Shown piece by piece: positions 22,332 through 35,340 of a stretch of 64,000 nucleotides of DNA. This DNA comes from Sipunculus nudus (taxonomy: Eukaryota > Annelida > Sipuncula > Golfingiida > Sipunculidae): the NCBI GenBank assembly GCA_026874595.1, contig CM049307.1, forward strand, positions 581,579 to 645,578. Direction: 5' to 3'. The notes beneath the pieces were generated by a model. The model saw nothing but the letters and a program-made list of their open reading frames with translations. It did not search any database and was not told the origin of the DNA. The position numbers and the translations under genes are program-made. Numbering within the stretch: position 1 is the first letter of the stretch; every line of letters starts with the position of its first letter.

Positions 22332-25300
22332 ATGGGTACGGAATTTAAACCAAATGAAATTATACCACAATTAAGAGAAAATAGGAGCTTATTATATACG
22401 TTAAAGAAAAATGAACTTGAAATTGTTGCTCTACATTTAAATATTGACATCATGGAGGTATACACTGTAGAGGGTTTAAGAAACGTACTTAAGAAATCAT
22501 TATATGGCGATATAGATAGTAAAGAGGAATCTGATTTGGAGGAAAAACCTATTAAGGAACCTCTTGGGGCAACAGCTATTGACCCGATAGAACTAGAATT
22601 GAGAAAGTATGAACTTAAATTGAAATATGAAGCTCAGGTTGAAACAGAAATCCGTAGATGTGAAATCGAAAGAGAAACGCAAATTAAGTTGAAAGAGTTA
22701 GAGTTACAAAATCCTCAAAATCGTAAAGCACATGAGCCGTCTGAATTCCTATTCAGAAATTCGACAAAAGTACCTCCCTTCAATGAAGTGGAGCGTTATT
22801 TCAGTTATTTTGAACGGGTGGCCACTTCAATGGCTTGGCCTAAAGGCCAGTGGACCCTGTTGTTACAAAGCGTTCTGGTTGGTCGCGCACAGGACGTTTA
22901 CACTGCGCTCACAGACGAACAATGCAGGGATTACGACACTGTAAAAGAGGTCATTCTGAGAGCCTATGAATTAGTCCCCGAAGCGTATCGCTTAAAATTT
23001 AGGAATGCCACCAAAAGAGAAAATCAAACTCATGTTGAATATGCTAGAGACAAAGAAAGTGCATTTAATAGATGGTGTCAGTCTATGAAAACTGATCAGG
23101 ATTTTGAAAAACTCAAACAACTAATTTTGATAGAAGAGTTCAAAAGGCATATCCGTAGTGACATTAAAATATTTTTGGATGAACATAAAGTAAGGAATGT
23201 AAACGAGGCTGGTGTCCTGGCAGATGAATTTGCCTTGACGCACCGCCCCAGTTATACCAGTCACAGGAGGAGGTATGGTGAGAAAAGAGAAGGTAGCAAA
23301 AGCCCAAAACTGGGTCGGAGAAAGGGTAGTCCCTACTATCGGGGTCACTCCGGCTCGGGTAAACCACAGTCCGATCATGGTAAACCCCAGTATAAAAGTC
23401 AATCTGACTCTCCTGCTCAACATAAAGAGGGACAACCTAGGACTGGACCCAAATATTGTACATTCTGTGAGTTCAAGGGGCATACAGAATCTGAGTGTTA
23501 CAGAAAAAGATACGGTCAAAGTAAGCCTAAACCTAATGCGTTAACTGTTACGCAGAGCATGAAACCGGTAACAATGCCCAGTAAACTAGAGACTAAAGGT
23601 GAAACACAAAGCCCTGTCCACGAGAGCTTTCAGCCCTTTGTGTCAGATGGCTTTGTTCAGTTAGAGGGTAACCATGCAAGAAAGGCCCGTGTTAAAATCT
23701 TAAGGGATACCGGGGCAACCCAAAGCCTCGTTTTGAAATCTGTTCTTCCCTTCTCTCAAGAGAGTTACGCGGGGTGTTCAGTTCTAGTCCAGGGCGTTAA
23801 TTCGGAATTTTTAGAAGTTCCATTACACAGAGTGAAACTAGAATCTGATTTAGTCTCTGAATTTGTAACTGTAGGAGTTTGTTCAAAGTTGCCAGCAGAG
23901 GGCATTTCGCTCCTCCTAGGCAACGATTTAGCTGGTGACAGAGTGAAAATTGATCCCAGAATGACAAAATTGCCGAGCACTGATAGGGACACAGACCTGC
24001 TCCAGCAGGAGTTTCCGGGCGTATTTCCAGGCTGTGTAGTGACTCGAGCGATGAGTAAAAAGGCAAGTCTGAAACCAGAGAGTTCTGTACTTGACCTCTC
24101 GCAAACCTTTATGGCGCATTCTAACGATGACGTCAGTGGCTTAAAGCCCGTTACGCGAGTAAATATTAAATCGCCCGCGTGTGACCCAAGTGGCACACAA
24201 AGTCCAAAGGACTCGACTACAAATGTAGTCCAGGGCAAACAGACCCTGAATAGAAATCTCCAAAGGAGTACAAACGGCGTGAAATCGCCTGATCAAAATG
24301 GGCATGAACAGTTAAAGAAGGATAGGAGTGTAAAGAATGTAGAAGTTAGCATGAAAACTGATGATTTGATAGAAATGCAAAAGAAAGATCCTGATATTGC
24401 CTCCCTTAGAGAAAATGCCTTGACTAAAGAGGAAGCAGATAAAGTTCCAACTTGTTTCACCTTACAGAATGATGTACTAGTCAGAAAATATAGACCTCCC
24501 ACCATACCAGCGGACGAAACGTGGAATACTCTTTATCAAATTGTAGTTCCCCCCGAGTATCGCCCAGAAATCTTAAAACTTGCACATGATCATCCTATGG
24601 CAGGACATTTGGGTGTCAGGAAAACCAAACACAAAATTCTCCAACACTTCTTTTGGCCCAAGTTAAAACGAGACGTGGCGAAATACTGTAAAACTTGTCA
24701 TGTGTGTCAAATGATTGGAAAACCAACCCACCAAATTAGTCCTGCGCCACTCTCGCCCATACCAACAACACATGATGCGTTTGAATCAATAATACTTGAC
24801 TGTGTAGGACCGCTAAGAAAAACTAAACATGGCAATGAATATGTTCTAACAATCATGTGTACTGCAACTAGATTTCCAGAAGCTATTCCTCTTAGAACTA
24901 TATCTGCAAAGAAAATTGTTGAAGCTCTGGTTAAATTTTTTACTACTTTTGGCTTACCAAGAACAATACAAACGGATCAAGGTTCAAATTTCATGTCAAA
25001 TATATTTGTCCAGGTTATGGCAGAGCTAGGCATAAAACACTACAAATCCAGTGCCTACCATCCTGAGAGTCAAGGTGCTCTAGAGCGATTTCACCAAACT
25101 CTCAAAAACATGATTAGAGCTTACTGTCTTGACACTGGGAACCAGTGGGATGAGGGTTTACCCTTTTTGATATTTGCAGCCCGAGAAGCAGTGCAAGAAA
25201 GCTTAGGGTTTAGCCCTTTTGAATTAGTGTATGGGCACTGTGTAAGAGGCCCCCTGGCGGTGTTAAAAGACACTTGGATGGAAAACAGTTCTCCAAGTAG

Positions 25301-26159
25301 CTTGTTAAAATATGTTCAGGAATTCAAGGAGAAATTAAGTAGGGCAAATGAAATCGCCCAAGAACATTTAAAGAAAGCCCAAAACAAAATGAAAGTATGG
25401 TATGACAAAAAGACGACAAAAAGAGAATTTAAACCTGGTGATAAAGTTCTGGTATTATTCCCAATTCCAGGACATCCCCTGCAAGCAAAATACTCTGGAC
25501 CATACAAAGTTGTTGAGAAGAAATCAGATTTGAATTATGTAATTGATACTCCTGATCGTAGAAAGTCGCAACAACTTTGTCATATAAATATGTTGAAAGA
25601 ATATCATGACAGATCAGCAGAAACATGTCAATCTAGTCCTCCCCAAACAAATTTGGTACTCATTAAAGAAACTGAAAAGAATGCCGAGGATGTTCTCATG
25701 AAGAAAACTGAACATCCTGTAAAACTGAACAACTCTGATATTTTAAATAATTTAGATCAGAAATTGTCACATTTGGATTTCGATCAGTTATCAGAGTTGA
25801 AGGAAATCCTGATAAATTATGACTCTTTATTTCCTGATGTCCCCAGTAGAACTAATGTACTACAGCATGATGTAGACGTAGGAGATGCTTCCCCTATTAA
25901 ACAGGCACCATATAGAGCTGGTCCCCAAAAGTTACAAGCCATAAAGAATGAAATAAAGTATATGATAGAGAATGATATTATTGAAAACAGCAGTAGTGCC
26001 TGGAGTTCCCCATGTTTGTTGATAAAGAAGCCTGATATGACCTACAGATTTTGTACAGACTATCGAAAAGTAAACACTGTAACAATAACAGATACCCTTT
26101 GCCCAGAGTGGAAGATTGCATTGATAGGATTGGATCTGCTACGTATATTAGCAAGTTAG
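22332..26159 (+). pseudogene. Gag-protease-integrase-(start of reverse transcriptase) polyprotein
   Basis: ATG 22332 starts 138 bp after the primer site and stays open for 1275 codons. A charged N-terminal Gag region is followed by a CCHC zinc knuckle at residues 376-389 (C-X2-C-X4-H-X4-C), which binds RNA. An aspartic protease has DTGA at 459-462. Integrase has a zinc-binding H754/H759 with CxxC around 786-792, catalytic D823, D882 and E918 (35 residues between the last two), and a GPY/F-type C-terminal domain near 1055. Reverse transcriptase begins near residue 1190 (NDIIENSSSAWSSP, RFCTDYRKVN). The frame is lost near nucleotide 26091-26096, so the predicted last ~16 residues are not reverse transcriptase. 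Called a pseudogene only for that break; everything upstream looks intact. Confidence 0.92.
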
Positions 26160-27145
26160 ATCTGTTAAAAGGTTATTGGCAGGTACCTCTTACCGAACGG
26201 GCTAAGCAAATATCTGCGTTTGTAACGCCAAACGGTTTGTTCCAGTACAAAGTTATGCCCTTCGGAATGAAAAATGCGCCAGCCTGCTTCATGAGACTTA
26301 TGAATTGTGTATTATCTGGCTTAGATAACTGTACTTGCTATATTGATGATGTTGTTGTATACAATCACATATGGGAAGATCATAAACAAAGTTTGGTAGA
26401 ACTCTTTGAGAGACTGAAAAAAGCAGGATTGACAGTTAATCTTGCCAAGAGTGATTTTTGTCGTGCAACTGTAACATATTTAGGGCACGAAGTAGGTCAA
26501 GGTTGTGTAAAACCAATTGCCAGTAAAGTATCTGCTATCGTAGAATTTCCAGTTCCTACTAATCGCAAGGAACTAATGCGATTCTTAGGAATGACTGGGT
26601 ATTACAGGAAATTTTGTCAAAACTTTGCAGAAGTTGTAAATCCGTTAACGGACCTATTGAAAAAGGACAGAAAATTCCATTGGAATAAAAACTGTCAAAA
26701 TGCTTTTGAAAGAGCCAAAGCTATATTACAAAGTGCACCTGTGTTACAGGCTCCAAATTTTGATAAACCGTTTTCTCTCATGACGGATGCCAGCGATTGC
26801 GGTGTAGGCGCTGTGCTCATCCAAGACGATGACTTTAACATAAGTCATCCGGTTTGCTACTATTCAAAGAAATTTTTACCTCATCAAAAGAATTATTCTA
26901 CTATTGAAAAGGAAACTCTGTCACTATTGATGGCGTTACAGCACTTTGAAGTATATTTGGGCTCTACGCCGTATGATATAACTGTTTATACAGATCATAA
27001 TCCAATAACATTCCTTCATAAGATGAAGAATAATAATCAGAGATTAATGAGATGGAGTCTAGCCCTGTCAGAGTTTAACCTAGTTATCAAACACATCAAG
27101 GGCTCCGATAATATAATCGCTGATACGTTATCGAGACGTCATTAA
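26051..27145 (+). pseudogene. Reverse transcriptase-RNase H, frameshifted continuation
   Basis: Continues reverse transcriptase in the -1 frame relative to the upstream ORF from about codon 15 (YPLPRVEDCID). The ATG at 26051 is not a natural start, since the first 14 codons overlap the upstream frame. Motifs: SKLDLLKGYWQVPL (first catalytic Asp), GLFQYKVMPFGMKNAP, YIDDVVVY at residues 97-104 (the two Asp of the polymerase site), LGMTGYYRKF, then RNase H with MTDASDCGVGAVL (Asp246), IEKETLSLL and VYTDHNP, ending DTLSRRH. No chromodomain or envelope follows. A shift of about one net base at 26091-26096 is the only break seen. I see no slippery heptamer in the correct frame there, so a recent mutation is likelier than programmed frameshifting. 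Confidence 0.92.
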
Positions 27146-27364
27146 TTTTGATCTGATGATTGACTCTTATTATAGCCTCGGACATGTTTTGTCCTTTGGA
27201 AGAGTTGTATTACATATATTACATGTATTAAGATATTACTGATTATACTATTTGTGATGATAATTAATTAGCTGTAAGAAGCATAAATTAATGCTTAAGA
27301 TGTCAAACTACTCATATACTCGTCATACAGTGCTAATGCTTTGCTCTCCTTACCTTCTTTCTTT
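27146..27364 (+). other. 3' untranslated interior of the Gmr1-like element
   Basis: AT-rich, no coding potential recognised. Lies between the RNase H stop and the polypurine tract. Confidence 0.7.
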
Positions 27365-27376
27365 TAAGGGTGGGGG
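27365..27376 (+). promoter_or_regulatory. Polypurine tract
   Basis: aagggtggggg immediately before the 3' LTR: the RNase H-resistant primer for plus-strand DNA in LTR elements. Confidence 0.8.
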
Positions 27377-28109
27377 TGTTGCATGGACGTCACCCGGACA
27401 TCGGAAGATGGCACCACGAAGTGGTGTGGCCGCCCCCGTTTCCACGCTTATGGATCCACCCCGCTATCAGTGACTACTGACGCGCTTTTAGAAACATAAA
27501 AACTATTCTTGGACCATTCAGTACTGGTTTTGCAGTTCTGCCGGCGCTATCGTTTCTCTCAAGCAAAACCACAAACTTCTGCGGTTTTCACCCATTGTTG
27601 AAAACCTATAAAACGAACTCGCCTGCAGTACGAGGCGGGACTATTGACTTTGCTACGCCACGTTGCTGTTATCCCCGGGGACCGTGACCGTGGGCTCTTG
27701 GTCCCCAAGCCCACGGAATGCCATGAACCACGCCATGAACTTTATTATTTAGGAAGAGGAGAGACTTTATGTTTGTTTGGTGCCACATGGATTAATACAG
27801 GACTTCAGTTTTGTGTGTGCCCGAATTATGTGTTGATGATGGACTTCAGTTTCTCGTATACCGGATTCAGTTAAGTATTTCGTTACAGTTCGTTATTTAG
27901 AGACTCAGTTTTCGTCAGAGACTTGGTTATAAATTACGTTATGTATTGACTATTATATTATTTGTGTATGAATGTAAATATTGTAATCTAGTAATATTGT
28001 ACTGTTTTTGCACCCATATTTTGGTTACGTATTCATTTGAAGAGAACGTGTCTGAGCATATGTAGTACGGTTCGGCCTGAGTTGTTTGGTGTGAAAAGGG
28101 ACCGTAACA
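27377..28109 (+). repeat. 3' LTR of the Gmr1-like element
   Basis: 733 bp, same ends as the 5' LTR. Differences noticed: gcgcca/gcacca, ccgcca/ccgcta, atatagt/atattgt, ttacata/ttacgta, gaagata/gaagaga, and two in atgtgtta/atgtagta. Confidence 0.95.
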
Positions 28110-29415
<1,306 letters not shown>

Positions 29416-30214
29416 TGTTACGGAACCTATATAAACAGATCACGTATGCGTGATGAACACAAATTCTGTAACGGAGATAAAAAATAAATCAGATTTTGTA
29501 ACACTAGGCAGTGTGAAATGTCTAGGGGAATGAATAAAGAAGCCAGTGGTTTTTGTAAACAAATAACTATAATTTATTCTTATAACAACCGTAACATTAC
29601 AATACACTAAATCAATACAATTATACAGTAAAACAGCGGTATAACAACAAATCAATACAATCACACAGAAAAATAAACAATGTGCACATTACATGGATAA
29701 CAACACCGTCACAACGATAAGTTCTGTAAATGTATACTCTCGGAGAATGACAGTCCAGTGTAGTGCTCTTGTAACAATCTAGAAAGTAAACTGAAGTCCA
29801 AAGGCACAAAATCCAGAAGAAACTCTGAAGAAAATCTATAATTGCCGCACACGTCGGATAAGGTCCCAGAAACTGACACACGCTTTTGTGTCCGCTGGAA
29901 AATCTTCTCTGCTCTCTGCCCCCGGCTCTAAAACACAGCCCCTTTATATACTCTCACCCCAAGCCGAGAATTTTCCACCTCTAGAACATTCGAAGAATAA
30001 TACATTATACACAGTAAGCACGCTTCACAGGAATCCTCTAGAAATACATCGTTGTGTGTATCTCTACATACCAGGGTCATCACGTGACCTCGGCCAGGCG
30101 TGAAAACCCCAAGTCAACATGACAACGAGAGTTCAACCAGTACGGATAAAACATAAAGTGCAACAATAAAATGAGTTACGCCTGTGTCAGACAATAAAAG
30201 AAGCACCTGTAACA
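29416..30214 (-). mobile_element. Solo-LTR-like block, copy 4 (799 bp)
   Basis: Same boundaries. One extra A lies near 29483 relative to the other copies. Confidence 0.6.
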
Positions 30215-31392
30215 ATGTGTATATACGAAGTTCGAATTTCGATCTCATATTTTAAAACACAGCTTGTTTTCACCTATTGGCCTTATATGCAGAGTTCCAG
30301 ATGATTCTGCAATGGTCACCCAAACAACTTTTTCCGGGCGCATTTATATTTATAATGCCTATACATGTGTATATGTGAAGTTCGAATTTTGATCTCATAT
30401 ATTACTAAGTAGCGTGTTTCGGCCTATTGGCCGTATATGAGGAGTTTCAGTTGATTCTGCAATGTTAAGCCAAACATCTCTTCTGGGCGCATTTTTATAT
30501 AATATGCCTATATATCTGTGTAAATACGAAGTTCGTTTTTCGATCTCATATTTTAGCAAACAGCGTGTTTTCGCCTATTGGCCTTATATGCGGAGTTTCA
30601 GTTGATTCTGCAATGTTCACCCGAAAAACTCTTATCGGGCGCAATTATAAATGTTATGCATATATACGTGTACATAGAAGGACGAATTTCGATCTCATAT
30701 TTTACCAAGCAGCGGGGTGTAGCCGATTGGGCTTTTATGTGAAGCTTCAGTTGATTCTGCAATGTTCACCCGAAAAACTCTTATCGGGACACAATTATAT
30801 ATAATATGAGTATATATCTGTGTATATATGAAGTTCGATTTTTGATATCATATTTTAGCAAACAGCGTGTTTTCGCCTATTGGCCTTAAATGCGGAGTTT
30901 CAGTTTATTCTGCAAGGTTCACCGAAACAACTTTTTTGTTGTCATATAAATATAATAATCGTATATATGTGTATAAATGAAGGACGAATTTCGATCTGAT
31001 ATTTTACCAAGCAGCGGGATGTGGCCTGTTGGGCTGATATGCGAAGTTTCAGTTGATTCTGCAATGTTCATCCGAAAAACTCCTATCTGGCGCAATTATT
31101 AATATTATTCAGATATATGTGTATATACGAAGTTCGAATTTTGATCTCCTATTTTAACAAACAGAGTGTTTTGGCCTATTGGCCTTTAATGCGGAGTTTC
31201 AGTTGATTCTGCAATGTTCACCGAAACAACTTTTTTGTTGCTATATAAATATAATATGCATATATATGTGTATATATGAAGGACGAATTTCGATCTGATA
31301 TTTTACCAAGCAGCGGGGTATGGCCTGTTGGGCTGGTTCTGCAATGTTCACCGAAAAAATCTTTTGGCCGCATTTATAATATACATATATAT
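29440..31392 (+). repeat. Higher-order repeat copy 4, internally deleted
   Basis: Positions 29440 to about 30555 match unit positions 1 to about 1115. The sequence then continues in monomer phase with unit positions about 6570-7395, so about 5.45 kb (LINE, SINE and about 15 monomers) is gone. It ends by joining, inside AT-rich sequence, to LTR-like position about 310 of the next copy at 31393. Confidence 0.88.
30215..31392 (+). repeat. ~150-bp satellite, copy 4 (recombinant block)
   Basis: About two and a half monomers of the short block joined in phase at about 30555 to the last six monomers of the long block. Confidence 0.88.
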
Positions 31393-31857
31393 ACAGTCCA
31401 GTGTAGTGCTCTTGTAACAATCTAGAAAGTAAACTGAAGTCCAAAGGCACAAAATCCAGAAGAAACTCTGAAGAAAATCTATAATTGCCGCACACGTCGG
31501 ATAAGGTCCCAGAAACTGACACACGCTTTTGTGTCCGCTGGAAAATCTTCTCTGCTCTCTGCCCCCGGCTCTAAAACACAGCCCCTTTATATACTCTCAC
31601 CCCAAGCCGAGAATTTTCCACCTCTAGAACATTCGAAGAATAATACATTATACACAGTAAGCACGCTTCACAGGAATCCTCTAGAAATACATCGTTGTGT
31701 GTATCTCTACATACCAGGGTCATTACGTGACCTCGGCCAGGCGTGAAAACCCCAAGTCAACATGACAACGAGAGTTCAACCAGTACGGATAAAACATAAA
31801 GTGCAACAATAACATGAGTTACGCCAGTGTCAGACAATAAAAGAAGCACCTGTAACA
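31393..31857 (-). mobile_element. Solo-LTR-like block, copy 5 (truncated)
   Basis: Only the part corresponding to copy 1 positions about 310-774 remains. It is joined at its left end to the AT tract that closes copy 4, so the minus-strand downstream half (AATAAA side) is lost while the TATA side is kept. Confidence 0.6.
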
Positions 31858-32592
31858 ATGTGTATATACGAAGTTCGAATTTCGATCTCATATTTTAAAA
31901 CACAGCTTGTTTTCACCTATTGGCCTTATATGCAGAGTTCCAGATGATTCTGCAATGGTCACCCAAACAACTTTTTCCGGGCGCATTTATATTTATAATG
32001 CCTATACATGTGTATATGTGAAGTTCGAATTTCGATCTCATATTTTACTAAGTAGCGTGTTTCGGCCTATTGGCCTTACATGAGGAGTTTCAGTTGATTC
32101 TGCAATGTTAAGCCAAACAACTCTTTTGGGCGCATTTTTATATAATATGCCTATATATCTGTGTATATACGAATTTCGTTTTTCGATCTCATATTTTAGC
32201 AAACAGCGTGTTATCGCCTATTGGGCTTATATGCAGAGTTTCAGTTGATTGTGCAATGTTCAGCCAAACAACTCTTTTCGGGCGCATTTATATATAATAT
32301 ACGTACATGTGTATATATACGAAGTTCGATTTTCGATTTCATATTTTACCAATGAGCGTGTTATGGCCTTTTGGCCTGATATGCGGAGTTTCAGTTGATT
32401 TTGCAATGTTCACCCAAACAACTTTTTTTCGGGCGGAATTTTAAATATTATGCGTTTATATATGTGTTTATACGAAGTTTGAATTTCGATCTCTTGTTTT
32501 GCTAAACAGCGTATTTTGGCCTTTTGGCCTTATATTCGGAGTTTCAGTTCATTCTGCAATGTTCGACCAATCAACTCTTTTCGGGCCCATTT
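31858..32592 (+). repeat. ~150-bp satellite, short block, copy 5
   Basis: Five type A monomers, more diverged from copies 1-3 than these are from each other. Confidence 0.9.
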
Positions 32593-33458
32593 ATAATAAT
32601 AATAATATTAATTTATTATTTATATAGCGCTCATTATATGTATTGAATCATGTCATAAGCGCTTTACATACATGTAAAAACATATCATCAGTTGTCTTAT
32701 ATTTCACATTAAATACCAAATAGGTATATATTTTACGTACAAATAAAAACATATCATCGGTAGTCCTGTAATTTCACATAAAAATACTAAATAGGTATAT
32801 ATTTTACATACATTAAAAACATCAGTAGTCCTATAATTATTACACATAAAATGCTAAACAGGTATATCTTTTAAGAATAATAAAACTAGTTTTTATTAAA
32901 AGAAACCACACAGTGTTGTATAAAACATTTAAAACTTATACTCAGGATTGTAAGACCTACAAAATGAAAATGTTTTCAATCTATAGTTGCATTATTTCTT
33001 ACATATAATGGGATATTTTTCCAGAGTTTTGGCCCTGCATATCGAAATGATGTTTTCAGTACTCGCAGCTTTTTTATTATTCTGTGATCTGAGTGACCTC
33101 CCATGATTTTAGTCTAGTAATGATTGTAGATATCTTGGTGCTGTTCCATTAATACATTGGTATACGAAAACTAACACTTTATAGTCTATCCTGTCTCTGA
33201 TTTTCAGCCAGTGAAGATCTTGCATAAATAATGAAATTCTATCATATTTCTGCACAACACATATTGTACGAGCAGCCTTGTTCTGCATCAATTGTAACTT
33301 GGATATATAGCATCCATGTGCCCCTAAGAGCAAACTGTTACAATGGTCGATACGACTGATGGCTAAACCCTGTACTACTATTTTGGTGGTCTCCCTTGAT
33401 AGCATTGATCGTATCCTGTTAATATTCTTCAAACTTAAATATGGTTGAACTCATTGTT
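32593..33458 (-). mobile_element. LINE 3' fragment (minus strand), copy 5
   Basis: Same layout and (ATT)n tail, with small indels relative to copies 1-3 (for example gatgatgttt reduced to gatgttt near 33048). Confidence 0.75.
33109..33453 (-). pseudogene. LINE ORF2 C-terminal domain remnant, copy 5
   Basis: Same domain with independent substitutions: SRIDHCNSLL in place of SRIDYCNSLL, LMQNKAARTICVVQ in place of LMQNMAARTICGVQ. Confidence 0.8.
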
Positions 33459-34970
33459 GTATTGCGCCTAGTCAGATGCTCTCTGATGGTGGCTGCCAAA
33501 TTTTAGTTAATTATATTGATATTATAGTTATTAACAGTGTATAAACAAGAAATGGAATACCTTAGGATACACAGAAGTACTATTATGTGAGTAACTTTGG
33601 TAAAATCATCCAGGACTTTAACTCTTACTCAATAACTTATATTATCACCCGCAGTGTTTGTGATTAACTCACATTATTACTCACAATCTTGAGTTATACT
33701 CGGACATTCCTTAGAAGTTTGCGGAGGTCAGCATTGACTAAGCTACTGCCAGCATGCACTGAAACCACTATTATAGCTGCAGTAATTAAAAAGCAGCACA
33801 CCTTTGGAAAGCAAGTTTACAGACGCAGCAGAGGTGGACAGAAACTCTTAAGAGAATTCAAGTTGTCAGTAGACACAGGTATGAACTGGTAAAACACAGG
33901 GCCTATAAACCAGAAAACAATATCCATATCCAGATATCAGGAAATAGTCCTAACCTCATTCAAGCAGCACTGGCAAATATGAGGTCAGTTAGAAATAAAA
34001 TAGAAAGTTTTCAAGAATGTTTGACTGGAAATGAGATACAAATCTGTGCATTGATAGAAACTTGGTTGCCAGATATGATAGAACCAGTTAAAGAAGTCAT
34101 TCCCCCATCCTACCAAATTATATCGGTTCCAAGGAAAACAGGTCAGAGAGGAGGTGGTATAGCCCTCATATACAAAGAAGAACATGATATATCATTGGAG
34201 GAAGAATACCAATTCCAATGTCTTGAATGTGCTGATTTTCAACTGAAGACACCAAATAGGAATGTAACAATATGTGTACTTTACAGATATCCAGGAACAA
34301 GCACACTTGAATTTGTTAACAACATGTGCAATTACTTTGAAATGAACATAAATAGAACTAATGAACTTGTGATTGCTGGAGACTTTAACATTAAAATGGA
34401 ATTGGTAAATAACCATGACACAATCCTACTGCAAGATATGATGGATAACTTTGATCTTAAAAATAATGTTGCATTCTGTACACACACTGCTGGTCATACT
34501 ATTGGTTTGATTTTATAAGAAAATGCATCAACTGTTGTACACAATGTTAGGCAGGGTCATTTTATATCTGATCATTGTTTCATACTTTTTGAATTAGAAG
34601 TTCAAAAAGTCAGAAAGGAGTTTAAGACTGTGAAGAAAAAATTGTGGAAGAAAATTAACAAGGATAGCTTTATTTCAGAGTTGAATGATCTGTTCAGTAG
34701 CATTAAACAAGAAAATATTGACACAATGGTATCTGCTTATAACAGCCACTTAGAGTTTTTGGCAAACAAATATGCTCCAGTTAAAACTTTTAAGGTTAGA
34801 GAGAGATGTCTCTCCATGGATAACGGATGTCTTCTGGATGAAATAAAATTACGCAGATGTAGGGAGAGAGAATGGAAGAATAAGAAAAATGAAGTTAGCT
34901 TTAAAGCTTTTTCACATCAAAGAAGATATGTTAACTACATGCTGAAACATGCTAAAAAGATTACTATTAT
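33459..34970 (+). mobile_element. LINE 5' fragment (plus strand), copy 5, without SINE
   Basis: Collinear with the other copies but uninterrupted at aggtcagcattgactaagc (33726-33744), giving the pre-insertion site for the SINE. It ends at about 34970, where (AT)n and satellite resume. Confidence 0.75.
33686..34970 (+). pseudogene. LINE ORF2 endonuclease domain, copy 5 (disrupted)
   Basis: The usual start ATG reads ATC. A 1-bp loss near 33843-33850 shifts the N-terminal frame. The copy 1-3 stop is Arg here (LYRYPG). TAA at 34516-34518 replaces the TCA codon of the other copies, and TETWL is IETWL. After 34630 the frame continues further than in copies 1-3, through LRRCREREWKNKK and QRRYVNYMLKHAKK, typical of the linker between LINE endonuclease and reverse transcriptase. 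So this copy died by a different route. Confidence 0.8.
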
Positions 34971-34972
34971 GC

Positions 34973-35027
<55 letters not shown>

Positions 35028-35297
35028 CGAAGGACGAATTTCGATCTCATATTTTACCAAGCAGCGTGTTATGGCCTATTGGCCTGATATGCGGAGTTTC
35101 AGTTGATTCTGCTATGTTCACCCAAACAACTTTTTTTCGGGCATATTTATATATAATATGCGTATATATGTGTATATACGAAGTTCGAATTTCGATTTCT
35201 TATTTTACCAAGCAGCGTGTTTTGGCCTATTGACCTTATACGCGGAGTTTCAGTTGAGTCTGCTATGTTCGCACAAAAAAAATTTTCTCGGCGCCTT

Positions 35298-35331
<34 letters not shown>

Positions 35332-35340
35332 GGTGTGGGT
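34971..35340 (+). repeat. ~150-bp satellite remnant at the right edge of the array
   Basis: (AT)n at about 34973-35020, two type A monomers and the start of a third, ending in (TG)n near 35312-35343. No further satellite monomers are seen to 64000. Confidence 0.88.

Larger units (their letters stand above)
21441..28109 (+). mobile_element. Gmr1-like Ty3/gypsy LTR retrotransposon (6669 bp)
   Basis: Two 733-bp LTRs (TGTTGC...GTAACA) flank a 5.2-kb interior with primer binding site, gag-protease-integrase-reverse transcriptase-RNase H and a polypurine tract. Integrase lies before reverse transcriptase, opposite to most Ty3/gypsy elements and as in the Gmr1 group. It sits in an (AT)n tract of copy 3. 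ATAT lies on both sides, which fits a 4-bp (or other even-length) target duplication but cannot be resolved inside the microsatellite. The LTRs differ at about 7 of 733 positions by eye, so insertion is fairly recent. A frameshift in reverse transcriptase makes this copy non-autonomous. Confidence 0.92.
31393..35340 (+). repeat. Higher-order repeat copy 5, truncated and more diverged
   Basis: Begins inside the LTR-like block (unit position about 310), runs through the short satellite block and both LINE pieces, and stops about three monomers after the LINE. It lacks the SINE and differs from copies 1-3 at many LINE positions, including different disabling mutations. It is the best outgroup for reading events in the other copies. 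Confidence 0.9.

Noticed and set aside
23121-24238. Minus-strand ORFs inside the Gag-protease region
   Set aside because: Antisense shadows of the long polyprotein frame.
26088-26098. Programmed -1 frameshift at CCCTTTG in reverse transcriptase
   Set aside because: The heptamer is in the wrong phase for the upstream frame, and mid-reverse-transcriptase is not a known recoding site.
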